Shown: positions 16,028-23,143, counted from the first letter of the stretch. The stretch: 26,918 bases of DNA from CAYWPG01 sp964460035 (GCA_964460035.1 CAYWPG010000047.1:1-26918), one strand, 5' to 3'. Translations and numbers: made by a program. The notes: generated by a model not told the origin, from the sequence alone.

Positions 16028-16101
16028 TTGAAGTGCCGTACGGCATCAACACTGCGGGGTATCCATGCCCCGTTAGGGGGAGCTTAAGCAGTGCCGCCCC
16101 C

Positions 16102-16117
16102 TCAGGGTGAGCCCTGA
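16102..16117 (-). repeat. Short hairpin after the polyester hydrolase gene
   Basis: TCAGGG (16102-16107) and CCCTGA (16112-16117) form a 6-bp stem with a 4-base loop, 17 bases beyond the hydrolase stop. No T run follows. Confidence 0.35.
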
Positions 16118-16133
16118 CCCGGGCTTCTTGTGG

Positions 16134-17054
16134 TTAGTACGGGCAGTTGCCGCGGTACTCGGAGATGTCGCGGTCGCGCGAATGATCCGGGCCGCACAGG
16201 AACTGGTGATAACGCCGGTCGTTGTCGAGGTGCAACTTCATCCAAGACACCCCGAAGCGTCCAAGCACCGCGTTATTGAGACCGCCGCCATTGGCGCACC
16301 AATGCGTGCCGTTCCTAATCTCCACGTAGGCCTTGTCGATGGAGTTCGGCAGCGCGTTGTAAAACGGCGAGGCATGGAAGCTGACCGGAGCGATGGTATC
16401 CATCTCGCAAGCGAAGATGAGCACCGGAGCCTTCGCGTTACGGGCGTACGTATTCACCGTATCCCACGGCGCGAGCGGAATGGCGGCCTTGATGCGGCCC
16501 TCGGAGGCCACTCTCAGCGTGCCGCCGCCTCCCATGGACCAGCCGATTACTCCCAGGCGGGAGGTATCGACCATGCCATAGATGGGGCTGGTCCGGGAGC
16601 TGTTCTGGGAAATAAGGTAGTCCAGAGCATTGTTGATCTGGCGCGCACGGCTAGGCGGCTGATCGAACCCGGTGTTGGTATCGATGGTCAGCACCACGAA
16701 ACCGTAGGAAGCCAGCTTGGGCCCCCACCACTCGATGGAGGACTCCGAAGAGACAAAGCCGGGGATTACCACAATGGCGGCCATGGTGCCGGTAGTGCCC
16801 GTGGGATAATAGATGGTGCCGCCACCGAAGCCGCTAACCAGGCTCGATACGCGCCGGGAACTCACGGACAAATGCCCGCGGCTGCCTTCTACGAACGCCA
16901 CAGTCGGATCTGGGCCACGCTCGTAACCGGAAGGCTGACCCGGATCTTGGCCTGGATCCGGATCGGGGTTAGCGGCCCACGCCGATACCGAGACCAGCAT
17001 GACCGAGGTAGCAACGAGCAGTCCCGCCAAATGCCTTCTGAAGGTCGAGACCAT
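16134..17054 (-). CDS. Secreted PETase-like polyester hydrolase (cutinase / PET hydrolase family)
   Basis: A 306-residue secreted alpha/beta-hydrolase. Sec signal 1-28 (cleavage near SAWA-A), then a short Pro/Asp/Gln linker and the catalytic domain from GPDPT (48). The triad is Ser173 (GWSMGGG), Asp219 and His251; oxyanion residues are Phe100 and Met174. Shared with type II PETases: Trp172 before the nucleophile, Trp197 (APWD), cysteine pairs 216/253 and 287/304 placed as the two PETase disulfides, and the longer loop after His251. Unlike Ideonella PETase, the flexible Ser/Ile pair is His227/Phe231, and Trp252 replaces the small residue beside the catalytic His. AAGGAGGAG precedes the ATG at 17054. 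Polyester or cutin hydrolysis is expected from the family; PET activity is not proven. Confidence 0.93.
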   Translation of the reverse strand: MVSTFRRHLAGLLVATSVMLVSVSAWAANPDPDPGQDPGQPSGYERGPDPTVAFVEGSRGHLSVSSRRVSSLVSGFGGGTIYYPTGTTGTMAAIVVIPGFVSSESSIEWWGPKLASYGFVVLTIDTNTGFDQPPSRARQINNALDYLISQNSSRTSPIYGMVDTSRLGVIGWSMGGGGTLRVASEGRIKAAIPLAPWDTVNTYARNAKAPVLIFACEMDTIAPVSFHASPFYNALPNSIDKAYVEIRNGTHWCANGGGLNNAVLGRFGVSWMKLHLDNDRRYHQFLCGPDHSRDRDISEYRGNCPY

Positions 17055-17094
17055 AACGCTCCTCCTTAAGTTATTGTAGTAATTTAGTTTTATT

Positions 17095-17114
17095 CGCCAT
17101 ACCAAGGTATGGCG
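17095..17114. promoter_or_regulatory. 20-bp palindromic operator of the polyester hydrolase gene
   Basis: CGCCATACC (17095-17103) and GGTATGGCG (17106-17114) are perfect 9-base arms around AA, 41-60 bases upstream of the hydrolase ATG. An AT-rich stretch with TACAAT-like and TAAATT-like -10 candidates lies between it and the ribosome site. Position and symmetry fit a repressor site of TetR or GntR type. The regulator is not in the window as far as I can tell; the TetR site at 20356-20378 has a different sequence. Confidence 0.65.
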
Positions 17115-17309
17115 ACAACAAGCCTACCTGATCTCGTTGTGAGACGCTTTCACGTTTTGGCACTTTGTCCAAGGATGTCCGCTGACGATGCTATTTCGTC
17201 CCACGTCTACGTAGTGATGCACTGCAAAACGACTTCGCTCCCAGCAGCAAATCTAACGTTCGAGAGTGGCTGCCGTAGCGGCACCGGCTGGAAAGTGTTA
17301 AGGGAAGGG

Positions 17310-17335
17310 CGTACGGGCCGCCCCGTGCCCGTACG
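17310..17335. terminator. Hairpin after the methyltransferase gene
   Basis: CGTACGGGC (17310-17318) pairs with GCCCGTACG (17327-17335) around an 8-base loop, about 100 bases past the methyltransferase stop on the minus strand. No T run follows, so the terminator role is uncertain. Confidence 0.4.
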
Positions 17336-17431
17336 AACGCTCATTGGGATTGTGCGAACGCAAAATGCCCGGCACGGATGTGCGGACAGCTTGTGCACCC
17401 AGGCTAGCGAACGAGTGGCGGCCGCGTAGCC

Positions 17432-18073
17432 TCAGGCAGGCTCGCAGCTTAGACTTGCCTTGGCGGGCGATGCGACACGCGCCGCGGCTAGACAGTACAT
17501 GCGGTGTCCATAGTCGGCCATGGCCGTGAACTCCAACAGCTCCAAGCCCGCCGCACCGAGCTGCGCCTTGAAGTCCTCCTCGTAGGTCACGCGGCCGAAA
17601 TCTATGGTAATCACCCGCTTCAGCATAGGTTTAAGGGCCTCTAACCAGCGCGAGCGCCGCTTCTGTATGGTCTGGGTAAAGAAGATCCGCCCATCCGGCT
17701 TCAAAAGCGTGCGACAGTGCCGCAACGCCTGTTCCGGCTCAGGCAGGAGCATGAAGCTTCCAGAGAAATACACGGCGTCATACGGCCCGCCGCGATGATC
17801 GTAAACAGACTCCAGGCGCACCTGGACGTGCGCGGCCAGCGGCGATTTTCCAAGTCTGCGCCGGGCGCGCTCAACGTATTCGGCGTCGATATCGATGCCC
17901 GTCACCTGCAGGCGCTTCTGCATCGCCAGCGCGGCATTCGCCATCAACGCACCGCCCGTGCCTATACCCACATCCAGCAGCGCGGCGCCCTCAGGCATCC
18001 GCCTCAGCACCTCCGCATACCACCGAGCAGTGAGACTCAGGATGAGAGTGTCGTAAATGAAGCCTCTGATCAT
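17432..18073 (-). CDS. Class I SAM-dependent methyltransferase
   Basis: A 213-residue Rossmann-fold methyltransferase. Motif I ALLDVGIGTGGAL (about residues 31-43) binds S-adenosylmethionine; GIDIDAEYVERAR (about 59-71) supplies the acidic ribose ligand; YDAVYFSGSFMLLPEPEQALR and LLKPDGRIFFTQT are motifs II/III of small-molecule methyltransferases of the UbiE/Methyltransf_25 type. The N-terminal helix (RGFIYDTLILSLTARWYAEVL) resembles related lipid- or quinone-type enzymes, but the substrate is not clear. GGAG lies four bases before the ATG at 18073, a tight spacing. A palindrome (18101-18116) sits just upstream. The gene is single and faces the same way as its neighbours. Confidence 0.87.
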   Translation of the reverse strand: MIRGFIYDTLILSLTARWYAEVLRRMPEGAALLDVGIGTGGALMANAALAMQKRLQVTGIDIDAEYVERARRRLGKSPLAAHVQVRLESVYDHRGGPYDAVYFSGSFMLLPEPEQALRHCRTLLKPDGRIFFTQTIQKRRSRWLEALKPMLKRVITIDFGRVTYEEDFKAQLGAAGLELLEFTAMADYGHRMYCLAAARVASPAKASLSCEPA

Positions 18074-18100
18074 GAGCTCCGGCTCACCATGCCCTGCCCG

Positions 18101-18116
18101 GCAGGCTACAGCCTGC
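18101..18116. promoter_or_regulatory. Palindrome upstream of the methyltransferase gene
   Basis: GCAGGCT (18101-18107) and AGCCTGC (18110-18116) surround AC, 28-43 bases before the methyltransferase start. It could be an operator or a small leader hairpin. Confidence 0.4.
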
Positions 18117-18297
18117 GGCCGAGAGCGTATTGCAGTAGACCGCTTCCGCCCGCCTAGGCATCGGGCGTCTTCTCATCGTAATCGCAGGTTCGGAAGCATT
18201 GTCTGAGGGCGTGCCGACGGCAAGACGCGTCGTTCGAGGTTTAGCGAAAGAGCCGAACGTGGCGTAGCGACTCTCCGGTTGCAGCGCGGAAGGATAC

Positions 18298-18330
18298 GAC
18301 TGGTCGTTTGCCCGGGGCAAACGACCAGTC
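18298..18330 (-). terminator. Long hairpin after the OmpA-like barrel gene
   Basis: Two 16-base arms (18298-18313 and 18315-18330) are perfect complements with a single base between them, giving a very stable hairpin that starts 11 bases past the gene's stop on the minus strand. There is no T run behind it, as with the hairpin at 6784-6817. Confidence 0.65.
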
Positions 18331-18341
18331 TCTACCTCAGC

Positions 18342-18941
18342 TTAGAATTGCCACAAGACGCTGCCCATCACAACGTCCGTATCGGTCTCGCCGAATACAT
18401 CGTTGTAACGCTGCCACTCGGCGCGCACGCCCAGGCTGCCAGATGTCTGGAAGCCACTGAACGTGTACTGCACGCCGACGCCGGCTGTCCAATCGAAGTC
18501 GTCCCCGCCATCCAGCGAGGCGTTCAGACCGGTATCGGACACGTCCCCGTCCCACCAGTAGCCGCCAACCTTGCCGAACAAGTCGAAGCCATGGGCTCCG
18601 CTCTGCCACAGCGGTAGGAAGCCAACGCCCACCAGGTCGACCCCGGTCGCTTCCGCCCTCGCACCCAACGTGCCGGTTGTCTCGCCGAAGTCTATATAAC
18701 CCAGCTCGACGCCGAAGTACTGGTGCATCCGCAAGCCGGCGAACACCCGCCAGGCGGTATCGGTGTCGTCATCCACACCGGAAGCGATGCCGAAGTCATT
18801 GCCGTCGATGTCGAAGTCCGATTGGCCGACTCCAGCGCCCACGTACGGGGAGAGTTCCATACGTGATTGCGCCCAGAGGTTGCCGCTTGCGGCGAGCCCC
18901 ATGGCGAGCAGTAAAGTAATGGCGAGTTTCCGAGCCCTCAT
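18342..18941 (-). CDS. Outer-membrane beta-barrel protein, OmpA-transmembrane-like
   Basis: A 199-residue protein with a Sec signal peptide (RARKLAITLLLAMGLAASGNLWAQ, cleavage near residue 25). The mature part starts ELSPYVGAGVGQSDFD and continues with AWRVFAGLRMHQYFGVELGYIDFGET, a pattern typical of eight-strand OmpA-like barrels, and ends SVLWQF with the C-terminal Phe recognised by BAM. No peptidoglycan-binding OmpA domain follows. Extracellular loops are rich in Asp/Gly (SGVDDDTDTAW, LDGGDDFDW), suggesting cation-binding surfaces. AGGGAGG lies upstream of the ATG at 18941. Role is structural or adhesive at the surface; nothing more specific can be said. It has its own strong 3' hairpin and is probably transcribed alone. 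Confidence 0.88.
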   Translation of the reverse strand: MRARKLAITLLLAMGLAASGNLWAQSRMELSPYVGAGVGQSDFDIDGNDFGIASGVDDDTDTAWRVFAGLRMHQYFGVELGYIDFGETTGTLGARAEATGVDLVGVGFLPLWQSGAHGFDLFGKVGGYWWDGDVSDTGLNASLDGGDDFDWTAGVGVQYTFSGFQTSGSLGVRAEWQRYNDVFGETDTDVVMGSVLWQF

Positions 18942-19299
18942 AAGAACCTCCCTGTAAGCAGGAAAACACCGCTGGCCGCCGCTGCAACAACGTGGTAGTC
19001 AGGTGAGCGCCATTCAAGCAATTACGCGATCTATCCCGCGCTTGTTCTGCCGCGGGCACGTTGACCAGGCCGGTGACGCGGCACGCCGCCCCAGCCGTAA
19101 GTGACTGATTTCGCGCCTCATGGTCACGCTATCGACGGGAGGTTCTTGCCCTTGAAGCAGTACTTCTTGACCCGCGCCGCGGTCCCGGCAAATGGATGCA
19201 GGAGCGCTTGAGCGCAGCCCTGCTCCAGGACCGAGGAGGGCGATGCGGCGACCGGCAACGCTATGCCGTGCCGCCATCGGCCCTGTTGAATATACCTAC
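18942..19299. other. Intergenic region with a possible 45-codon frame
   Basis: 358 bases between two minus-strand genes. One minus-strand frame (19258-19124, TTG start possible) ends in a protein-like stretch, AARVKKYCFKGKNLPSIA, with G/C in nearly all third positions, as in real genes here. It has no ribosome site and no ATG, so it may be a gene remnant or a small protein with an unrecognised start. Confidence 0.3.
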
Positions 19300-20274
19300 T
19301 CAGCAGCTGGCGATAAGCTCGAAGGAGCGCAGCCGGGCGGCGTGATCGTAGACGTCGGAGACGATGATCAACTCATCAGCCCCCGTTTCGGCCACTAGCG
19401 CGTCCAGACCGGCCCGCACCGTGCTTGGCGAACCGACGATGGAACGGGCCAGCATTTGCATGACCTGCGCCTTCTCCGCCGGGCTCCAATAGGCCTCGAT
19501 ATCGTCTATGGGCGGCCGCCCCAGGCTTGGACGGCCACGAACCAGATCGGTGAACGACATTTGCTGGGTGGTCGCCAGCCGCCGCGCTTCCTCGTCCGTA
19601 TCGGCAGCGATAACGTTGACGCCGACCATAGCATAGGGCCGATCTAGCTGACGCGAGGGCTTGAAGCGGCTGCGGTAAAGATCCAGCGCCTGCAACAGCA
19701 ACTGCGGCGCGAAGTGCGATGCGAATGCATATGGCAGTCCCAGCTCCGCCGCAAGCATCGCGCCGAAGTGGCTGGAGCCGAGGATCCACAGCGGCACCTC
19801 CGTGCCGACGCCCGGAATGGCCTGAATCGGTTTCCCGGCCCCCTCCTTGGACAACAGCGCCTGCAGCTCCAGCACGTCCTGCGGGAAATGTTCGGCGGCT
19901 GCGGGCGTACGCCGCAGCGCCCGCAATGTCCGCTGATCTGTACCGGGCGCGCGTCCCAGCCCCAGGTCTATGCGTCCGGGGAACAGATGCTCCAGCGTCC
20001 CGAACTGCTCGGCGATAACCAGCGGCGAATGATTGGGTAGCATGATGCCGCCCGCGCCCACGCGAATCGAACTCGTGCCGGCAGCAATATGGGCGATCAC
20101 AACGGCTGTGGCCGAACTGGCGACACTGGGGATATTGTGGTGTTCCGCCACCCAAAAGCGCCGATATCCCCACTTCTCGGCATGCGCGGCAAGATCGCGC
20201 GCGTTATCGAGCGCTGTACGCACATCGGTTGCTTCGGTGACACGGACTAAATCTAGGATGGACAGCGCAACCAT
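19300..20274 (-). CDS. LLM-class flavin-dependent oxidoreductase (luciferase-like monooxygenase)
   Basis: A 324-residue bacterial-luciferase-fold monooxygenase using reduced flavin and oxygen. The pattern is that of the YhbW/MsnO8-like group: LSILDLVRV at the start, GYRRFWVAEHHNIPSVASSATAVVIAHIAA (split around residues 36-66), IRVGAGGIMLPNHSPLVIAEQFGTLE, then PGRIDLGLGRAPGTDQRTLRALRR. C-terminal VGSPSTVRAGLDALVAETGADELIIVSDVYDH is also typical. AAGGAG lies seven bases before the ATG at 20274; the open frame extends 74 codons upstream over the promoter and operator, so that start is rejected. It is divergent from a TetR gene and shares its operator, so it is probably induced by a small molecule that TetR senses, perhaps its own substrate. 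Confidence 0.95.
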   Translation of the reverse strand: MVALSILDLVRVTEATDVRTALDNARDLAAHAEKWGYRRFWVAEHHNIPSVASSATAVVIAHIAAGTSSIRVGAGGIMLPNHSPLVIAEQFGTLEHLFPGRIDLGLGRAPGTDQRTLRALRRTPAAAEHFPQDVLELQALLSKEGAGKPIQAIPGVGTEVPLWILGSSHFGAMLAAELGLPYAFASHFAPQLLLQALDLYRSRFKPSRQLDRPYAMVGVNVIAADTDEEARRLATTQQMSFTDLVRGRPSLGRPPIDDIEAYWSPAEKAQVMQMLARSIVGSPSTVRAGLDALVAETGADELIIVSDVYDHAARLRSFELIASC

Positions 20275-20348
20275 CGGCTTGCTCCTTGAGCCGTACCATG
20301 ACGGCCGGCCCTGCGATTGACCCAAAGCGGAGACTGCATCCGCTTGCA

Positions 20349-20385
20349 TTGACACAATATGGAGGCAGCCTCCATATTCGGTCAA
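20349..20385. promoter_or_regulatory. Face-to-face divergent promoters of the LLM and tetR genes
   Basis: Plus strand: TTGACA (20349-20354), 18-base spacer, CATATT (20373-20378), for tetR. Minus strand: TTGACC (20385-20380), 18-base spacer, CATATT (20361-20356), for the LLM gene. The two promoters overlap almost perfectly and each spacer is filled by the operator at 20356-20378. One bound dimer would block both, giving self-limiting control. Confidence 0.75.
20356..20378. promoter_or_regulatory. TetR-type operator, 23-bp palindrome
   Basis: AATATGGAGGC (20356-20366) and GCCTCCATATT (20368-20378) are perfect 11-base arms around one base. It lies in the 145-base gap between the LLM and tetR genes, inside both promoter spacers. 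The adjacent TetR protein is the obvious ligand. Confidence 0.85.
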
Positions 20386-20419
20386 GTGGGAGCGGTCACC
20401 CTCGAGCAGAGCCAAAGCA

Positions 20420-21022
20420 ATGAGCACTGGGAACGCGAACGACAAGCCCTTGTCCGACAGCCACCGGCCACCTCTGCGCGCCGATGCGCGCCGCAATTAC
20501 GATCGCATCCTCCGCGCTGCGCTGGAGCACTTCTACAGCCGGGGAATCAACGCGTCGCTGGAGGACATCGCGCGTGCCGCGGGCGTGGGCCCGGGGACGC
20601 TGTATCGTCACTTCCCCTCGCGCGAGGCGCTGCTCGCGGCCGCATTGCGCGACCGCCAGGCGGAGCTGCTGCAGCGCGCCGAAGCTGCACGCGGCTTGGC
20701 GGATGCGGATGCCGCGCTCGCCGCCTGGCTGGAGGCCTTGCAAAGCTACCTGCGCACCTTCAACGGCTTGCCGGCACCCTTAGCCGCCGCCGTCAAAGAG
20801 CAAGCCTCGCCGCTCGCCCTCTCCTGCCAGAATCTGCTGCAAACCACGGCCGAGTTCCTCGCGCGCGCGCAGCAGCAAGGGAACGCCCGGGCTGGGGTAA
20901 CCGCCAACGAGCTCTTTCTCGCCACGCTGGGCATGGCCTGGGTGTCCGATCAAGTCGACGCTTACGGCACCACTCGCGAGGCACTGCAAGCGCTATTCGC
21001 GCACGGTTATCTGAACGACTGA
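20420..21022 (+). CDS. TetR/AcrR family transcriptional regulator
   Basis: A 200-residue repressor. The N-terminal DNA-binding domain spans about 20-75: RRNYDRILRAALEHFYSRGINASLEDIARAAGVGPGTLYRHFPSREALLAAAL (split here into its helices), with the recognition helix GVGPGTLYRHF. The remaining helices form the ligand and dimer domain, resembling the SACE-7-type C-terminal region with EALQSYLRTF and FLARAQQQG. It begins 42 bases past the operator; the ribosome site is weak. It likely represses itself and the divergent luciferase-like monooxygenase gene, releasing DNA when the inducer binds. The inducer is unknown. It is convergent with ddh and shares a hairpin terminator region (21031-21053). Confidence 0.94.
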   Translation: MSTGNANDKPLSDSHRPPLRADARRNYDRILRAALEHFYSRGINASLEDIARAAGVGPGTLYRHFPSREALLAAALRDRQAELLQRAEAARGLADADAALAAWLEALQSYLRTFNGLPAPLAAAVKEQASPLALSCQNLLQTTAEFLARAQQQGNARAGVTANELFLATLGMAWVSDQVDAYGTTREALQALFAHGYLND

Positions 21023-21030
21023 GCGCGAAT

Positions 21031-21053
21031 CGCCGGCCGCCAAGTGGCCGGCG
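21031..21053. terminator. Hairpin between convergent tetR and ddh
   Basis: CGCCGGCC (21031-21038) pairs with GGCCGGCG (21046-21053) around a 7-base loop. It lies 8 bases past the tetR stop and 18 bases past the ddh stop, so it can serve both strands. T runs are lacking. Confidence 0.55.
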
Positions 21054-21071
21054 CTCAGGCCAGTTACCGCG

Positions 21072-22058
21072 CTATAGCAGTTCCTTGCGCAGCTGTTCCG
21101 GGCTCTTGGGCGAGAGCAGCCCGGGAGCGATGTCGAACAACGTGCGCGCGCCGTACTCGCCGCTGCGATGGAGGCGGAACGCGGCGCGAGCGTACGCCAC
21201 CAGCACGCTGGCGGTGAACTCGGGATTGCTTTCCAGCTTCAACGAATACTCCATGACCTGCTTGCTGCCGTTGCCGGTGTGCCCGCTGCGGATCACGAAG
21301 CCACCGTGCGGCATGGCCGAATGATCGCGTCGCAGTTCCTCCTCGGAGATGAAGTGCACGGTCGTGTCGTAGTCGGCGAAGTAGTCCGGCATGGTGACGA
21401 TGGCCTGCTCGACCGCCCGGGCATCCGCGCCCTCCTCCAGCACTACATAGCACTCCCGGGTATGCTTCTCGCGCGTGCTGAGCTGGGGCAGCGAGCCACT
21501 GCGCACCCGCTCCATGGCCTCTTCCGAAGGTATGGTGTACTGCACGCCCGCCTTCACTCCGGGCACCCTTCTCACCGCATCCGAGTGGCCTTGGCTCAGC
21601 CCCTTGCCCCAGAAGGTATACGTTTCGCCCTCGGGCAATATGGCTTCACCGAGCAGACGGTTGAGCGAGAACAACCCCGGATCCCAGCCTACGGAGATGA
21701 CCGCGGTGTGCTGTGCCGCCCGCGCCGCTTGATCGACGGCCGCGAAGTACTCGGGAATCTTGTTGTGGGTATCGAAGCTGTCCACGGTATTGAACAAGGC
21801 CGCCAGTGCCGGGCCCTGTTGCGGCAGATCGTTCTTCGATCCGCCACAAAGGATGAGCACATCGATGCGCTCCCGGAACTGCTCGACCGAGTCCAGCGCA
21901 TAAACCGGCACATCCGCCCCTACCGGTGTGATGCTAGCCGGATCGCGGCGGCTAAAAATCCCCACCAGTTGCATGTCCTGGCAGCGCGCCAGGGCCACCT
22001 CGACCCCGCGGCCTAGGTTGCCGTAACCTGCGATACCGATGCGGATTTTCTCAGCCAT
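21072..22058 (-). CDS. ddh: meso-Diaminopimelate D-dehydrogenase
   Basis: A 328-residue NADPH enzyme that reductively aminates tetrahydrodipicolinate to meso-diaminopimelate in one step, for lysine and peptidoglycan synthesis. It aligns along its whole length with the Corynebacterium enzyme as I remember it: the Rossmann start IRIGIAGYGNLGRGVE, LVGIFSRRD, then SVGWDPGLFSLNRLLGEA, FWGKGLSQGHSDAVRRVPGV, TMPDYF, SAMPHGGFVI, NPEFTASVLVAYARAAFRL and the closing LLSPKSPE. Substrate-pocket residues in the WDPG and MPHGG segments are present. AAGGAG lies seven bases before the ATG at 22058, which excludes 53 upstream in-frame codons. No other dap gene is nearby. Most gammaproteobacteria use the acylated DapD route, so its presence here is a variant or an acquired enzyme. 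Confidence 0.95.
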   Translation of the reverse strand: MAEKIRIGIAGYGNLGRGVEVALARCQDMQLVGIFSRRDPASITPVGADVPVYALDSVEQFRERIDVLILCGGSKNDLPQQGPALAALFNTVDSFDTHNKIPEYFAAVDQAARAAQHTAVISVGWDPGLFSLNRLLGEAILPEGETYTFWGKGLSQGHSDAVRRVPGVKAGVQYTIPSEEAMERVRSGSLPQLSTREKHTRECYVVLEEGADARAVEQAIVTMPDYFADYDTTVHFISEEELRRDHSAMPHGGFVIRSGHTGNGSKQVMEYSLKLESNPEFTASVLVAYARAAFRLHRSGEYGARTLFDIAPGLLSPKSPEQLRKELL

Positions 22059-22389
22059 CGAAACTCTCCTTAAATCATGCGCTGGAAACAGGCTGTCGAC
22101 CGCCACCCCACGCCTAAAGAAGCTGCGGAACAGCCGCCGTACCGCCGTAATGGGCGGGTATCGTAGCAACTCTGGCCTGCCTATGGCAGCAAACCGGTGC
22201 GCGGGCTGCGCCGGCATGCCGCCCCCTGCGATCCTGGAAGGCAGCGCCTCGAAGGGCCACTTCCACGTCTCCGATCAGCCGCCATCGGCCCACCGCGCTA
22301 CGCGATATCCCGAAATACGCACTCGCCCTAGCGGCAGGCGCGAGCGCATCGATCCCTTGGGGAAGATGGATTGAATGCCGAGGCGATTC
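22059..22389. other. Intergenic region between ddh and the COQ4-like gene
   Basis: 331 bases between two minus-strand genes, expected to hold the ddh promoter. Apart from the ddh ribosome site at the left end, I see no clear promoter, palindrome or gene. Confidence 0.55.
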
Positions 22390-23004
22390 TCAATATATAT
22401 CCGTGCGCTTTCTGGGCTTGACCGCTTGAAACACGCTGTACCCAAGCGTGATGTCGGTGATGAACCGAGCTATCACCGCCGGGCCGGCGATAGCCGCATG
22501 AATACACATAGCGAGCACGCAGTATATGCCGAACTCCACCGCCCTGAGTGCAAGAGGGCCGCGCCGCGGGCCGTCTAGGCAGTATGCGCGCAGCGAAGCG
22601 AGATCGGGCCAGCGCCCCGCATCCACGTCTGCGCGCACGGTTGCGCGATACAGGTTCCGACTCCTGGTACCGCGTACGAAAGCACGCCACATGCGCCGCG
22701 GCTGCAGCACCAGTCCGGTAGACAAGGCGATCAGATTCATAAAGCCCAGTGTCGGGGAGACGAAGGCCGACCCCGAGCCCAACTCCCAGGCGCTGACCTC
22801 ACCCTCTCCGATTCGCCCTACGGTGTAGCCTGTAACCAAATGATGCAGGTCGTGATACTTCAAGAATCGCCGGCGCGCTTCTATATTGGGCAACGGCACC
22901 AACAAGCAGCCGGTGAACACCGGCACCGTTCGCGGCCTCGCCCCTACCACCGGCCCGAATCCGTGACGCGCATAAAAGGCGGCAAGTTCTTCCTCCAGGC
23001 CCAC
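22390..23004 (-). CDS. COQ4-like protein with membrane-associated C-terminus
   Basis: A 204-residue protein carrying the hallmark of the ubiquinone-biosynthesis protein COQ4, the zinc motif HD-x2-H-x11-E: His51, Asp52, His55 and Glu67, inside RFLKYHDLHHLVTGYTVGRIGEGE. Hydrophobic segments near 83-100 (SPTLGFMNLIALSTGLVL) and 155-180 (FGIYCVLAMCIHAAIAGPAV) suggest membrane contact. In yeast and humans COQ4 acts on the quinone head group; bacterial relatives are less studied, and some lie in unrelated contexts. The start is GTG at 23004, with GGGGAG six bases upstream. The next gene upstream ends 160 bases away after an attC-like remnant. COQ4-type family is well supported; the role is inferred. 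Confidence 0.8.
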   Translation of the reverse strand: MGLEEELAAFYARHGFGPVVGARPRTVPVFTGCLLVPLPNIEARRRFLKYHDLHHLVTGYTVGRIGEGEVSAWELGSGSAFVSPTLGFMNLIALSTGLVLQPRRMWRAFVRGTRSRNLYRATVRADVDAGRWPDLASLRAYCLDGPRRGPLALRAVEFGIYCVLAMCIHAAIAGPAVIARFITDITLGYSVFQAVKPRKRTDIY

Positions 23005-23143
23005 TGTCTCCCCCCAACCGACGCACTGACATGGCGATAGCGTTAGCCGCTATAAGCTCCGTCGCGAGGATGATGCGTTCGCTGCGCACTCGTCTCCCCC
23101 TGCGCCGAAAGCACTTCGCCAATCGCTAAAACATACAAGAATA

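Larger units (their letters stand above)
15496..16133. other. Intergenic region between polyester hydrolase and chemoreceptor genes
   Basis: 638 bases with three marked hairpins (15643-15672, 15991-16027, 16102-16117) and no gene I can support. A plus-strand frame starting at 15755 has GGAGGA in front, but its Arg/Cys-rich product shows no protein-like features. A longer plus frame (15811-16110) runs through a hairpin and is also unconvincing. Confidence 0.55.
17055..17431. other. Intergenic region upstream of the polyester hydrolase gene
   Basis: 377 bases between two minus-strand genes. It holds the AT-rich hydrolase promoter region with its palindrome (17095-17114) and a hairpin past the methyltransferase gene (17310-17335). 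No further gene is supportable. Confidence 0.6.

Noticed and set aside
16107..17069. A 320-codon plus-strand frame
   Set aside because: It is antisense to the PETase-like gene, which has a signal peptide, triad and ribosome site.
20359..21324. A 321-codon plus-strand frame overlapping tetR
   Set aside because: It runs through the operator and promoter and is out of frame with the clear TetR protein.
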